A stretch of DNA of 64,000 bases from an uncultured Isosphaeraceae bacterium. Lineage in GTDB: Bacteria; Planctomycetota; Planctomycetia; Isosphaerales; Isosphaeraceae. A program made the translations under genes and the position numbers. Below the pieces are notes generated by a model. That model did not search any database and was not told the DNA's origin. It saw only the letters and a list, made by a program, of their open reading frames with translations. Numbering within the stretch: position 1 is the stretch's first letter; each line of letters starts with the position of its first letter. Shown piece after piece: positions 44,741-53,522 of this stretch. The stretch covers positions 606,197-670,196 of the forward strand of contig CAMFLR010000002.1 of the NCBI GenBank assembly GCA_945957605.1, read 5' to 3'.

Positions 44741-45881
44741 GTGCAACGAGCTTCTTGAGAAACGCCTCGCGAGCTTGATTCAGAGCCTTGGATGATGCAG
44801 CGCCTAAATGGGGATGTGACTGAACCGACTGCGAGTTGACTGGTCCGCCAAAACCACTTTGAAATGACTGCGTAAACGCGAACGATACTTGTGGCACGAA
44901 GTTTGGCTGAGCCCCCTGCAATTCTTCCGGACTGAGCGACACCGCCTTGATCACGGCGGTCGACGAATCCACAGCGCGCCAGCCACCTCGGCTCGATCGC
45001 ACCCAGAGTATGATCTCCGCGCCCGCGGTGTCCATTCCCGGATTGGTCGCCTGGCGGGTCACCGCCGCCCCAACGCGACCACGCGCGACGAGGCTGCGCA
45101 GTTGTTCCTCGGTCGAGAGGCGTGGAAGGTTCATGTTGGGCATGCTGAACGTCTGAAAATTGCCGTTGCCTGCGAACGGATCGACGACAAGCGTGTTCCC
45201 CATTTCGCGAAAGCACGAAGCATTGTCGTAAGCAACCTCGGTCGCTGCCCTGCGAAGGAGCCAGTGGTCGTCGGTTTCGCCGACGATCGGCAGGAGTTCG
45301 TCGATCGTCACCGCGTCTTCGCTTTTCGGCTTCAAACCACGAAACTCGAGCGACTCCTTAAGCTCGGCCGGTTTCGATGCTTCGGGGTCGTCGAACTTGC
45401 ATTTCCAGGCGAGACGAAGCAGACGCGTCGATTCGGCCCCGCGTTTGGTAACGGACTTGATGTCGTTGGAGCGAATTCGCACGACGAGGAGCGGTGTCGG
45501 TTCGTCTCCCCGTTTATCGAGCCGCGCCAGTTCGACGTCGATCCAGGCACTCAGGCGGTCGTCGCGGACGTTCAGAGTGGTTCGATCGCGTTTCCAGGCT
45601 TCAAGCCGGATGCGGTAGGCCGCAACGGCCTTGCGATTGGTCGCTGCCTCGGTCTCCTTCCAGCGCTTGGCAAGGTCGGGCACGTTTTTCTCAGCCCAGA
45701 CGCGGCGAATAATCATCACGAGCTCGCCGGATTTCGGCCGTTCGAGCACCTCTCCCAGCAGCGATTTGCCGCTGCGAAGCTTGACCTCATCGGCCAAGGT
45801 TTCGGCCGCGGGGGTTGGCTTGGGTTTCGCGTCGCCTGCACCGAGGAGACACGCGAGAGCGACCAGGGCGGGATATGTCAT
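44718..45881 (-). CDS. Hypothetical protein downstream of the ECF sigma factor
   Basis: 387 residues; no family recognised. It begins MTYPALVALACLLGAGDA, a short hydrophobic leader that could be a signal peptide or weak lipobox (ALAC). The body is charged up to about residue 160 (RIRLEAWKRDRTTLNVRDDR) and ends with an Asn/Gln/Ser-rich stretch (FAFTQSFQSGFGGPVNSQSV). It follows the ECF sigma factor gene by 54 bp on the same strand, so it may be the sigma factor's partner or target. It overlaps the PEP-CTERM gene tail-to-tail. Confidence 0.7.
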   Translation of the reverse strand: MTYPALVALACLLGAGDAKPKPTPAAETLADEVKLRSGKSLLGEVLERPKSGELVMIIRRVWAEKNVPDLAKRWKETEAATNRKAVAAYRIRLEAWKRDRTTLNVRDDRLSAWIDVELARLDKRGDEPTPLLVVRIRSNDIKSVTKRGAESTRLLRLAWKCKFDDPEASKPAELKESLEFRGLKPKSEDAVTIDELLPIVGETDDHWLLRRAATEVAYDNASCFREMGNTLVVDPFAGNGNFQTFSMPNMNLPRLSTEEQLRSLVARGRVGAAVTRQATNPGMDTAGAEIILWVRSSRGGWRAVDSSTAVIKAVSLSPEELQGAQPNFVPQVSFAFTQSFQSGFGGPVNSQSVQSHPHLGAASSKALNQAREAFLKKLVALKVPVES

Positions 45882-45935
45882 GGCTTGGCCTTGGGTGCGA
45901 GTTGATTTGGGGGGAGGAACAAACGCGGGGGGAGT

Positions 45936-47309
45936 CTACTTGCGGCCTGACTTCGTCTCATCATTGGCGGCGGGAGGATGGCCGAGCATTCCGCCGCCGC
46001 TGTTGAAAATGGGGAATCCGCCGAAAGGGAGGTTGGGAACCATGCGGCCGAAACCCATCTCGGCCTGGGCACGTTGGAACTCGGCGAGGTTGTTGAAGCG
46101 TTTCACCTGGCCGTTGATGTTCATCTCACCGAAGAAGCCGCCTTGGGTTCTTCCAGAAGCGCGGCGCGTGGTTTGGGCGGCCTTGTCGGAGATCGCGCGC
46201 TCGCCGAGCGCGAGTGCTTCGGGAAGGAAGTCGTGCATTGGCCGATGGAAGGCGATGTGCGGGTTTGGCGGCGGAATCGGATCGGCGAGTGGGCGTGGGA
46301 CGATCACGGGAGGAGGTGCGGCGGGCTCGTTTTGCACGATGCGCGGCTTTGGGTCGATCGTGCTCCCGATCAAAGGAACTGCGACGACTTCAGGTATCGG
46401 CGGGGGTTCCTTGGTTCGTGTGAATGCCACGGTAAAGAAGCCAAGAGTGAAGGCGATCGCCGCGCCGCCACTTGCACCAATCAGCACGTTCCGCCGAATT
46501 CCTCGGCGGAGTATGTTGCGGCCGAGTTCGAGCGGCGCCCCTGATAGCCCGTTTGCTGAACGGGGCCAGCCGTCGAGAAACTGCGACGCTCCTGCGGACA
46601 CAAGATGGTTGGCGGCGTGGGTGTCGAGCGATCGGAGCCAGCCGGCTAGTACGAGTGTCGTGACGACAATTCCGCGTTTTGCGAGGCGGCTTCGGAGCGC
46701 GTCTTTGGCGTCGTCGAGCCGGCGTCGCAGGGTCCCGTAGGCGATGCCGAGACGATTGGAGACATCTTGAAGCGTTAGACCTTCGATATAACAGAGAATG
46801 AGCGGGTCGCGGTAACGGGCGGGGAGCGATTGGATTTCCTGATCGAGCACGGGGGACGCTTCGTCGAATTGATCCGCCTGGTCGTGGACAGCCGACTCGG
46901 CCCGGACGCGTGCGGCCATGGTTTCCCTCCGGGACCGTGTCTTTTCCGACCGGCTGACCTGGAGCGCTGAGTTTTTGGCAACGCGATGCAGCCAGGGAGC
47001 GAGCGACGCATCGTCGTCCAACCGCCCGCAGATCGAGCGAGATTTGTAGGCGAGGATGAAAAAGGTCGCCTGCGCGGCGTCATCGGCGCTTGAAGAATCG
47101 CCGAGCATCCGCCCGCAAACTCCGCGCACGAGCGAGCCGTGTCGCGCAATCAATTCGGCGAATGCCGATTCGTCGCGTTGGTCAATGAACCGGCCAAGCA
47201 AGTCGCGATCGCTCGCGACGGGCCGATCGACTCCGGTCGCTGCATTGGCGAGGGACGTCGCGGAGGGTGGCATTTTCGATCCTCGATCCGCGGACATGAA
47301 ACCATTCAC
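45936..47309 (-). CDS. ECF sigma factor with membrane anchor and extracytoplasmic tail
   Basis: 457 residues, about twice a normal ECF factor. Sigma region 2 covers about 40-95 (FAELIARHGSLVRGVCGRML, DDAAQATFFILAYKSRSI). Region 4 covers about 155-215 (SLPARYRDPLILCYIEGLTL, DVSNRLGIAYGTLRRRL). A hydrophobic helix (LIGASGGAAIAFTLGFFTVA) near 275-295 is followed by a Pro-rich linker and a Gly/Phe/Asn-rich C-terminal part, which would be outside the cytoplasm. The chain thus joins a sigma factor to something like an anti-sigma or sensor. Start chosen at 47309; Met5 (47297) and Met13 are alternatives. Confidence 0.85.
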   Translation of the reverse strand: MNGFMSADRGSKMPPSATSLANAATGVDRPVASDRDLLGRFIDQRDESAFAELIARHGSLVRGVCGRMLGDSSSADDAAQATFFILAYKSRSICGRLDDDASLAPWLHRVAKNSALQVSRSEKTRSRRETMAARVRAESAVHDQADQFDEASPVLDQEIQSLPARYRDPLILCYIEGLTLQDVSNRLGIAYGTLRRRLDDAKDALRSRLAKRGIVVTTLVLAGWLRSLDTHAANHLVSAGASQFLDGWPRSANGLSGAPLELGRNILRRGIRRNVLIGASGGAAIAFTLGFFTVAFTRTKEPPPIPEVVAVPLIGSTIDPKPRIVQNEPAAPPPVIVPRPLADPIPPPNPHIAFHRPMHDFLPEALALGERAISDKAAQTTRRASGRTQGGFFGEMNINGQVKRFNNLAEFQRAQAEMGFGRMVPNLPFGGFPIFNSGGGMLGHPPAANDETKSGRK

Positions 47310-47360
47310 ATGATGCTAATGCCGCCGATCGGTCGAACTGCGCAGAAATCCTTCCGGAGA

Positions 47361-47405
47361 AAACAAAAAACGGCAGGAAACCCGCAAAACGAGCTTCCCG
47401 CCGTT
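47361..47405 (-). terminator. Rho-independent terminator of the PEP-CTERM gene
   Basis: On the minus strand the 11-bp stem AACGGCGGGAA / TTCCTGCCGTT (one mismatch; arms at 47395-47405 and 47369-47379) encloses a 15-nt loop and is followed by TTTTTTGTTT (47361-47370). It begins 25 bp past the stop of the gene ending at 47430. This is the clearest intrinsic terminator in the window. Confidence 0.85.
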
Positions 47406-47429
47406 CAATTTGGTGATCGCGAAAGTGAT

Positions 47430-48098
47430 TTACGCCGCGTGTTTCCGCAGACGGTTTCGCATGAACGCCCCGCCGACGAGCCCAAGCCCGAGGAGTGCGA
47501 TCGAGGTCGGTTCGGGAATCGCCGTGAAGGTGAACGTCGCTGTGGCGAAGGGGTTTACGGTCGAGCCGGGGTAGGCGGCGGTGGGATAGACACCTGCATT
47601 CGGGTCGATTCGACCGGTGCCGACGAAAGTGATAAGTCCGCCGCCGGTGTTGAGGGTCGACGGAGGCGCCGGGGCAAACGCGCTTTGGGCGTAGAGACTG
47701 TCGGCGCCGGCCAGTCCGTCGGTCACCACGCTGTAGTGACCGGCAACAAGCTGGATCTGGCCGATCGACACGAAACGGCTGCCGTCGATGAGCGTCGCAC
47801 CCGTTCCGGCCGGAATTGTTGCCGTGAAACCGGTGACGAGCGTCTGCGTGTCGCGATTGTAAATCGACACGACGTGCGAAGCCGCGAGCCCGTCCCCTGC
47901 GCTGTCGAAAACGCCGAGCGAGGTGACGTAAATCGAGTTGTTGACGTCAAAATCGAGTCCGACCGAACCGGCGAAGCTGGTGTTACCAACCAGCCCGGCG
48001 GGCACGTCATACGAGATGAAATCTGCCTTCACGCGCGGGCTTTGCGCCACGGTGAGAAACGCGAGGGCGATCAGGGTGCAAACTCTCAGGGATCTCAC
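47430..48098 (-). CDS. PEP-CTERM exported protein
   Basis: 222 residues from a GTG at 48098, chosen because a perfect AGGAGG lies 6 bp upstream and the next residues (RSLRVCTLIALAFLTVAQSP) form a signal peptide. Starting at an upstream ATG would add 45 residues without signal character. The body is a beta-rich domain (VGLDFDVNNSIYVTSLGVFD, VVSIYNRDTQTLVTGFTATI). The C-terminal sorting signal IPEPTSIALLGLGLVGGAF ends in the basic RNRLRKHAA. Exosortase processing and attachment to exopolysaccharide or the outer surface is expected. It is a single-gene transcription unit with its own promoter candidate and terminator. Confidence 0.9.
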   Translation of the reverse strand: MRSLRVCTLIALAFLTVAQSPRVKADFISYDVPAGLVGNTSFAGSVGLDFDVNNSIYVTSLGVFDSAGDGLAASHVVSIYNRDTQTLVTGFTATIPAGTGATLIDGSRFVSIGQIQLVAGHYSVVTDGLAGADSLYAQSAFAPAPPSTLNTGGGLITFVGTGRIDPNAGVYPTAAYPGSTVNPFATATFTFTAIPEPTSIALLGLGLVGGAFMRNRLRKHAA

Positions 48099-48572
48099 GC
48101 CGATCCTCCTGTAATCAATTGCGCTGCAACCGCTTCGGTCCTGGCCATGCGGCAAGTTGCGAGCAATGTCCTGCTCGATCAGATCTGCGGCAACGTAATC
48201 TGTTTCTCCGTTAGATACAAGTAGTCCAACCAATTGTCAGCGGATTGAGTTTTATGGCTCGATCGAGCAAAAAATGTCCAAGTGGCGATCAGGCATTTTT
48301 ACGCTGCAATCGACCGATGTTGCTTGAGGCGTTTCATACCTTAAACGTCAACATTGGTTCGATTTACGGAATGGACGACGGCCTCTCATCGCCCTTAAAA
48401 GGCAAGGCGATTGGGTCGTGCGTGAGTAGTTCGTGTCGCATTTTTGCAACACGATTGCTGGCCAAGTCCGGCCATGTGTGTCGCGAGTCGTCCGATCGGG
48501 TTTGTAAGTAATTGCCGTTTGGCCCGACGAAGTGTTGTGGACGGTCATCGGTGCAAACGTGGAGCGACAACG
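48099..48572. other. Divergent intergenic region
   Basis: This 474-bp gap separates the PEP-CTERM gene (minus) from the DUF1223 gene (plus). Its left part holds the ribosome site and candidate promoter of the PEP-CTERM gene. The remainder (48245-48572) can be read as short open frames, but these lack a ribosome site or family resemblance. Nothing else is recognised. Confidence 0.5.
48212..48240 (-). promoter_or_regulatory. Candidate promoter of the PEP-CTERM gene
   Basis: Minus-strand CTGACA (48235-48240) and TATCTA (48212-48217) are separated by exactly 17 bp, five of six and four of six matches to the sigma-70 consensus. The predicted transcript would have a leader of about 105 nt ahead of GTG 48098. 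Confidence 0.35.
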
Positions 48573-49400
48573 ATGCGTCAGGTTCTGGCTGCAGTCTTAC
48601 TGGCGGGGTTCGCGGCGGCGTCTTCACAGACATTTGGGCAAGAAGCGAGCGGTTCAAAACGCGTGGTGCTTGTGGAACTGTTCACGTCGCAGGGGTGCGA
48701 TATGTGCCCAACGGCCGAGAAAAACCTGGGCACGCTCGATGGTAGTGCTCGCGTGGTGCCGGTTGCGTTTCATGTCGATTACTTCAACGAACCCTGGCAC
48801 GACACGTTTTCTGACAAGCTCTACAGCCAGCGCCAGGCGGCTTATAACTCGGTCTACACCAAGCCCAAGAACGCTGAGTACGGAATCTATTACACCCCGA
48901 TGATCATGGTCGACGGCGTGCAGTCTGAGAACGGTCGCGACCCGGCTGGCATTCAGCGGGCGATTCAGGCCGCTCTCAAGAACGAGCCGCAAGTTCAACT
49001 CACGACAAAGTTTGAGTTGAAGTCCGACAAACAGGCGGGGACGGTGAGCATCAGTGTGAAATCGCCGTCGCGTCGAGCAGACGGCCACGACGTCATCGTT
49101 TGTGCCGTGCTGCGCGACGATCAGGTGATCACCAAGGTGCAGTCGGGCGAGAACGCGAACAAGACGCTCAATGGGCGTTTTCCCGCGAGGTCGTCGCAGT
49201 TCGAAATTACCAAGTTGACGACGGAAAAGCCGATCAGCTATCAGTTTTCGTTCAAGGCCCCGGCGGGACGTCCGGCGAATCGGTTGGGAATTGTTGTGTT
49301 TGTGCAGGACCAGAAATCGGGTGAGATCTATCAGAGCGCGTACCTGCCCTGGCAGGCGAAGGAGACTGAGACGAAGCCGACCGCGGAAACGAGTCGATAG
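48573..49400 (+). CDS. Exported DUF1223 (thioredoxin-like) protein
   Basis: 275 residues from ATG 48573, where a signal peptide starts (MRQVLAAVLLAGFAAASS); an earlier ATG at 48444 adds a leader of no signal character. The conserved VELFTSQGCDMCPTAEKNL contains a C42-x-x-C45 pair like a thioredoxin active site, and YYTPMIMVDGVQS the cis-Pro region. The C-terminal half is beta-rich. Family members are secreted and of uncertain redox function. It is followed 102 bp later by a MOSC-domain gene. Confidence 0.88.
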   Translation: MRQVLAAVLLAGFAAASSQTFGQEASGSKRVVLVELFTSQGCDMCPTAEKNLGTLDGSARVVPVAFHVDYFNEPWHDTFSDKLYSQRQAAYNSVYTKPKNAEYGIYYTPMIMVDGVQSENGRDPAGIQRAIQAALKNEPQVQLTTKFELKSDKQAGTVSISVKSPSRRADGHDVIVCAVLRDDQVITKVQSGENANKTLNGRFPARSSQFEITKLTTEKPISYQFSFKAPAGRPANRLGIVVFVQDQKSGEIYQSAYLPWQAKETETKPTAETSR

Positions 49401-49502
49401 TCCTGAGCCAACTTCGATTGGATCGATTCGACGATTTGCCTAAGATTGAGCGGCGAGAGTTTGCCAGGTTGACGGGATCTGAGCGGAAGGTGAGCGTGAA
49501 GC

Positions 49503-50138
49503 GTGCGCGTGGTTTCGTTGAACGTCGGTTTGCCGCAACAGTTCACGTGGCAGGGTGCTGAGGTTTTCACGGGCATTTTCAAGCGGCCAGTCGAGACTCC
49601 CCTGACGCTTCGTCGGCTCAATTTCGATGGCGATGGCCAGGCTGATTTGACCGTCCACGGTGGCGAAGCGAAGGCGGTTTACTCGTATCCGTCGGAGTAT
49701 TATGGCCCGTGGAGCGAACGGCTTAGTCGGACCATTGAAACGGGGATGTTTGGCGAGAATCTGACGACCGAGGGGCTGTTCGAGGACGACGTCAATATCG
49801 GCGATGAGTTTCGCGTAGGCACGGCGGTGCTGGTTGCGCGTCAGCCGCGGTTGCCGTGTTACAAGCTGGGTTTGCGATTCGATGATGAGTCGATCATCAA
49901 GAAGTTCGTGCAATCGGGCCGGCCGGGGATTTATTTCACGGTGAAGACGGAAGGTGTCGTTGGTCCCGGCGATTCGATCGAACGCTTGCACACCGATGCA
50001 CATGGGCTGACGATTACGCGACTGTTTCAGATGATCACCGATAAAAAAACGTCGCACGACGACCTTCGCCGGGCACTCGACGTTCCCGCACTTACCGACA
50101 ACTGGCGGGAGTCGTTCACCGAACGATTGGCTCGCTAA
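49503..50138 (+). CDS. MOSC-domain protein (YiiM-like)
   Basis: 211 residues starting at a GTG (49503) after GAGCGGAAGG. The MOSC core is visible: LNFDGDGQADLTVHGGEAKA, GENLTTEGLFEDDVNIGDEF and the conserved Cys119 in RQPRLPCYKLG. YiiM-type MOSC proteins bind molybdenum cofactor and reduce N-hydroxylated compounds. Molybdenum cofactor would also serve the nitrate reductase at 4656, but there is no operon link. The C-terminal 3-alpha extension (about DKKTSHDDLRRALDVPALTD) is that of YiiM. Confidence 0.88.
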   Translation: MRVVSLNVGLPQQFTWQGAEVFTGIFKRPVETPLTLRRLNFDGDGQADLTVHGGEAKAVYSYPSEYYGPWSERLSRTIETGMFGENLTTEGLFEDDVNIGDEFRVGTAVLVARQPRLPCYKLGLRFDDESIIKKFVQSGRPGIYFTVKTEGVVGPGDSIERLHTDAHGLTITRLFQMITDKKTSHDDLRRALDVPALTDNWRESFTERLAR

Positions 50139-50444
50139 AGCGCGATGAACGCGAGCGAGTTTCAGGTTGACCGTGTCCCATGAAATCGTGGGAAGTTGCT
50201 GCACCCGGGCGATTCACGCTCGGGTGTTTGCGCCTTCACGCCGCGTATCCGTAACAACCCATCGCATCGTGCGTTACTAGAGAACGCGCAGGCTGCGCTC
50301 CGTTGCCGCGACTCCCACGTTCGCTTAAATTGAGGAGATTCGCGAGGACACGACCGATCCCCTCTTCTGGGGGACGTGCATAAGGTCAGTCCTCGCATCA
50401 TTTCGACAAATGGGTTGCTGCGACGTAGTCGAAAGGATCGTTTG
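50139..50444. other. Intergenic region with a terminator-like hairpin
   Basis: This 306-bp gap follows the MOSC gene. It contains the hairpin at 50202-50229 and, just before the next ATG, the ribosome site GAAAGGA (50431-50437). An ATG at 50376 opens the same frame as the ligase gene but lacks a ribosome site. Nothing else is recognised. Confidence 0.5.
50202..50229 (+). terminator. Probable terminator after the MOSC gene
   Basis: Arms CACCCGGGC (50202-50210) and GCTCGGGTG (50218-50226) pair with one mismatch around a 7-nt loop and are followed by TTT. The U-tract is short, so termination may be weak. It lies 64 bp after the stop codon of the MOSC gene. Confidence 0.5.
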
Positions 50445-52106
50445 ATGAGTGTCGAGACTTCCGCTCCGACCGTGGATACGGCCGCGCTTGACGTGCCGGA
50501 CCACCCCTTGCCCCCTTTGCCCGCGCAATGGCACTCGCTGCCGGCCGCGCTGGCAGGCGTGGCGCGGGCGAACTGGAAGAAGCTCGCCATCGTCGACAGC
50601 CTCGGCGCCAAGCTGACTTACGGCGATACGCTCACACGCGCTCTTGTGCTCTCCCGGGTGTTCGCGCGCAAGCTTGGTCGGGAGCAAAACGTCGGCCTGT
50701 TCGTTCCGCCGGGCGCTGCGGCCGTTGTCGCGAATATCGCCGTGGCGATGCTCGGCAAGACCGCAGTGAATCTCAACTACTCGGCGAGCAAGAGCGTCGT
50801 CGACTCTGCCGTAAAGCAGGCGGATATCAAGCACATCGTCACGACGCCCAAGCTGCTCGACAAGATCGGCTACAAGCCCGAAGCCGAGCTGATTTATCTC
50901 GAAGATTTGAAAGATTGCGTCACGCTTTATGACAAGATCTGGTCGCTCCTGATGGCGAAGTTCGCGCCGTTGAGCGTGCTGGCGCAGGTTCGTCCCGGTT
51001 TTGGCGATCAACTCGACACGCCGGCGACAATCATCTTCACGTCAGGTTCGACCGGCGACCCCAAGGGCGTCGTTCTCTCGCACAGGAACTTGCTCTCGAA
51101 CGTCCATCAGATCGATGGTGCCATCAAACTGCTCCCCGATGAAGTGGTGCTCGGCATCCTGCCGCTCTTCCACTCGTTCGGATACCTCGTGTCGATCTGG
51201 ACGGTACTGCTCCTGGGCAAGCGGGTGATTTACCACCATTCGCCGCTCGATTATCGGATCATTCCCGACCTGATCGAGAAGCACCAGATCACGATGATCG
51301 CCGCCTCGCCGACGTTCATGCGGGCATACTGCGAACGCTCGAAGCCGGGTCAGCTCAAGTCGCTCGTGCATATCCTGCTCGGCTCGGAACGGCTCAAGCC
51401 CGAGATCGGCACGCTTATTACCGAAACGGTCGGCCGGCCGCCGCTCGAAGGATATGGAACAACCGAGCTTTCGCCCGTGGTTTCGGTGAATATCCCTGAG
51501 GATCGCCGGACGCGCGACGGCCGGATGGTACCGGGTAATCGGTTGGGTACGACAGGGATGCCTGTCCCGGGGACGGCGATCAAAACCACGCATCCTGAAA
51601 CCGGTGAAGACCTTCCGCGCGGCAGCGAGGGGCTGATCTGGGTTAAGGGGCCGCAGGTGATGCAGGGTTACCTGCACAAGCCGGAAGCGACATCCAAGGT
51701 GCTCAAGAACGGCTGGTACTGCACAGGCGACCTGGGTTACATGGACCCGGACGGGTTCCTCAAAATCACCGGACGTCTTGCCCGCTTCGCAAAGATTGGT
51801 GGGGAGATGGTCCCGCTCGATGGCGTCGAGACCGCACTTCAGGAAGTCGGCGACGTTTGCTCCGAGACCGTTGCCGTTACCGTTGTTCCCGACATCAAGC
51901 GCGGTGAGCGATTGGTGGTGCTGTACACCGACATGGGCAAGCCGGTCGAAGAGGTTTATCAGCGGCTGAATTCGAGCAACATCCCCAAGCTGTGGATTCC
52001 GTCCACAAAGGACTTCGTGAAGGTTGAAGAAATCCCGTGTTTGAGCGTCGGCAAGCGCGACCTGCGCAAGCTCAAAGAGATTGCACAGGAGAAACTCGGG
52101 ACGTAA
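50445..52106 (+). CDS. AMP-forming acyl-CoA/acyl-ACP synthetase-like ligase
   Basis: 553 residues from ATG 50445, which has GAAAGGA upstream. The ATP-binding P-loop is FTSGSTGDPKGVVLSHRNL at about 199-217. Other adenylate-forming motifs are EGYGTTELSPVV, GWYCTGDLGYMDPDGF and GRLARFAKIGGEMVPLDGVE, with a final Lys in SVGKRDLRKLKE. The pattern resembles the ligase half of Aas (acyl-ACP synthetase/2-acylglycerophosphoethanolamine acyltransferase), so it probably activates a fatty acid for lipid repair. No acyltransferase domain is fused. It stands alone, 132 bp before the kinase gene. Confidence 0.88.
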   Translation: MSVETSAPTVDTAALDVPDHPLPPLPAQWHSLPAALAGVARANWKKLAIVDSLGAKLTYGDTLTRALVLSRVFARKLGREQNVGLFVPPGAAAVVANIAVAMLGKTAVNLNYSASKSVVDSAVKQADIKHIVTTPKLLDKIGYKPEAELIYLEDLKDCVTLYDKIWSLLMAKFAPLSVLAQVRPGFGDQLDTPATIIFTSGSTGDPKGVVLSHRNLLSNVHQIDGAIKLLPDEVVLGILPLFHSFGYLVSIWTVLLLGKRVIYHHSPLDYRIIPDLIEKHQITMIAASPTFMRAYCERSKPGQLKSLVHILLGSERLKPEIGTLITETVGRPPLEGYGTTELSPVVSVNIPEDRRTRDGRMVPGNRLGTTGMPVPGTAIKTTHPETGEDLPRGSEGLIWVKGPQVMQGYLHKPEATSKVLKNGWYCTGDLGYMDPDGFLKITGRLARFAKIGGEMVPLDGVETALQEVGDVCSETVAVTVVPDIKRGERLVVLYTDMGKPVEEVYQRLNSSNIPKLWIPSTKDFVKVEEIPCLSVGKRDLRKLKEIAQEKLGT

Positions 52107-52238
52107 TCCTGCAACTGCGACCAGGATATGTTGGAATGAACCCTTGAAGAATCGGCGACGCACCTTTCGACGCGGAGCGTTTCAGAGCTTACAATACTCT
52201 GGGGCGCGGAGTGGTTATGCGCGCCCCCGGAGAGGCGG

Positions 52239-53522
52239 ATGAAAGTCGATCTCGAGGTCACCGCCGGTCCTCACACCGGCCAGATCTATCACTTTGATAA
52301 TCACTCGACGTTCGTTGTCGGTCGGTCGTCAGGCGCTCAGTTTTCGGTCCCCGACGACGGTTTTCTCTCGCGCCACCACTTTTTGATCGAATTCAATCCC
52401 CCCGCGTGCTGTCTGCGCGACCTCGGCAGCACGAATGGTACGAAGGTCAACGGGTTACGCGTTGAAACCGTACGGCTCCGGAACGGTGACCAGATCACCG
52501 CAGGCGGCAGTTCGTTCGTGATTCACGTTGAAGAATCGTCGGGCGAGGCGGCGAAGGTTCGCTGCGTCGCCTGCGGCGAAATCGCGCCGATGGAAGTCTG
52601 GATCAACACAGAGACGGAAAACGAACGCGTCACCTGGCTTTGCCCCAAGTGCAAGGCGTTCCGCCTCGAATACCCACGCACCCATCCCGACTATCTCATC
52701 GACCGCCGAGTGGGCGGTGGCGGCATGGGGACGGTTTACCACGCCACGCATCTGCCGACAAATCGCCCGGTCGCAATCAAGATGATGACGCCCGCCGTCG
52801 CTGCGAGTGAACGGGCCAAGAAGCGATTCGAGCGCGAGCTTGACGTGCTAAAACACCTCAAGCACAACAAGATCGTCGAATTCTATGATATGTTCGACCT
52901 TGATGGTCAATATCAACTGATCATGGAATACGTCGATGGCAAGAACGCGCTCGAATGGGTTGGTTCACTGAATGAACCGCTCTCAGTTTCGGCCGCGGCC
53001 AGCATGGGTTTTCAGCTTCTCTCCGCGCTGAATCATGCACATGAGGCCGGGTACGTTCATCGCGACATCAAGCCGTCGAACTTGCTCGTGATGGGAAATT
53101 CGCTTCATCCCAAGGTAAAGCTCTCCGACTTCGGCCTGGCCAAGAGTTTCCGCGATAACGCTGGGTTCAGCGGCCTGACGCACCAGGGGGATATCGGCGG
53201 GTCAAGCGGGTTCATTTCACCCGACCACATTCGCGACTTCCGCGACGCCAAGGAGCCGGCTGATATCTACAGCACCGGCGCGACGCTTTATTACCTGCTT
53301 TCGGGCGGAAAATACCCGTATTTCAACTTCGATCCCGAGCGGGCCGACTCGTACACGATGATTCTCGAGCACCCACCCGTGCCGTTGCGCGTCCATCGGC
53401 CGGACATCCCCGACGCGTTCGACAAGGTGATTCGCAAGTCCTTGGAAAAGCTACCGCAGCACCGGTGGAAGTCGGCTGCGCAGATGGCGACGCAGCTCCA
53501 GCCGTTCGTTGGGGGCTCCTGA
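52239..53522 (+). CDS. FHA-zinc ribbon-Ser/Thr protein kinase
   Basis: 427 residues with three parts. FHA (about 1-97) has FVVGRSSGAQ, LSRHHFLIEF and STNGTKVNG. A zinc-ribbon-like linker has C109, C112, C135 and C138. The kinase (about 150-425) shows the glycine loop GGGGMGTVY, Lys181, HRDIKPSN with catalytic Asp276, DFGLAKS at 297-303, and SPDHIRD in place of the usual APE. All catalytic residues are present. No membrane helix follows the kinase, so it is cytoplasmic. FHA at the N-terminus is unusual in order and suggests self-binding after phosphorylation. It is coupled to the next gene by TGATG. Confidence 0.92.
   Translation: MKVDLEVTAGPHTGQIYHFDNHSTFVVGRSSGAQFSVPDDGFLSRHHFLIEFNPPACCLRDLGSTNGTKVNGLRVETVRLRNGDQITAGGSSFVIHVEESSGEAAKVRCVACGEIAPMEVWINTETENERVTWLCPKCKAFRLEYPRTHPDYLIDRRVGGGGMGTVYHATHLPTNRPVAIKMMTPAVAASERAKKRFERELDVLKHLKHNKIVEFYDMFDLDGQYQLIMEYVDGKNALEWVGSLNEPLSVSAAASMGFQLLSALNHAHEAGYVHRDIKPSNLLVMGNSLHPKVKLSDFGLAKSFRDNAGFSGLTHQGDIGGSSGFISPDHIRDFRDAKEPADIYSTGATLYYLLSGGKYPYFNFDPERADSYTMILEHPPVPLRVHRPDIPDAFDKVIRKSLEKLPQHRWKSAAQMATQLQPFVGGS

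Noticed and set aside
48245..48511. An 88-codon plus-strand frame between the PEP-CTERM and DUF1223 genes.
   Set aside because: The translation looks unlike a folded protein, lacks a ribosome site, and codon use differs from the neighbours.
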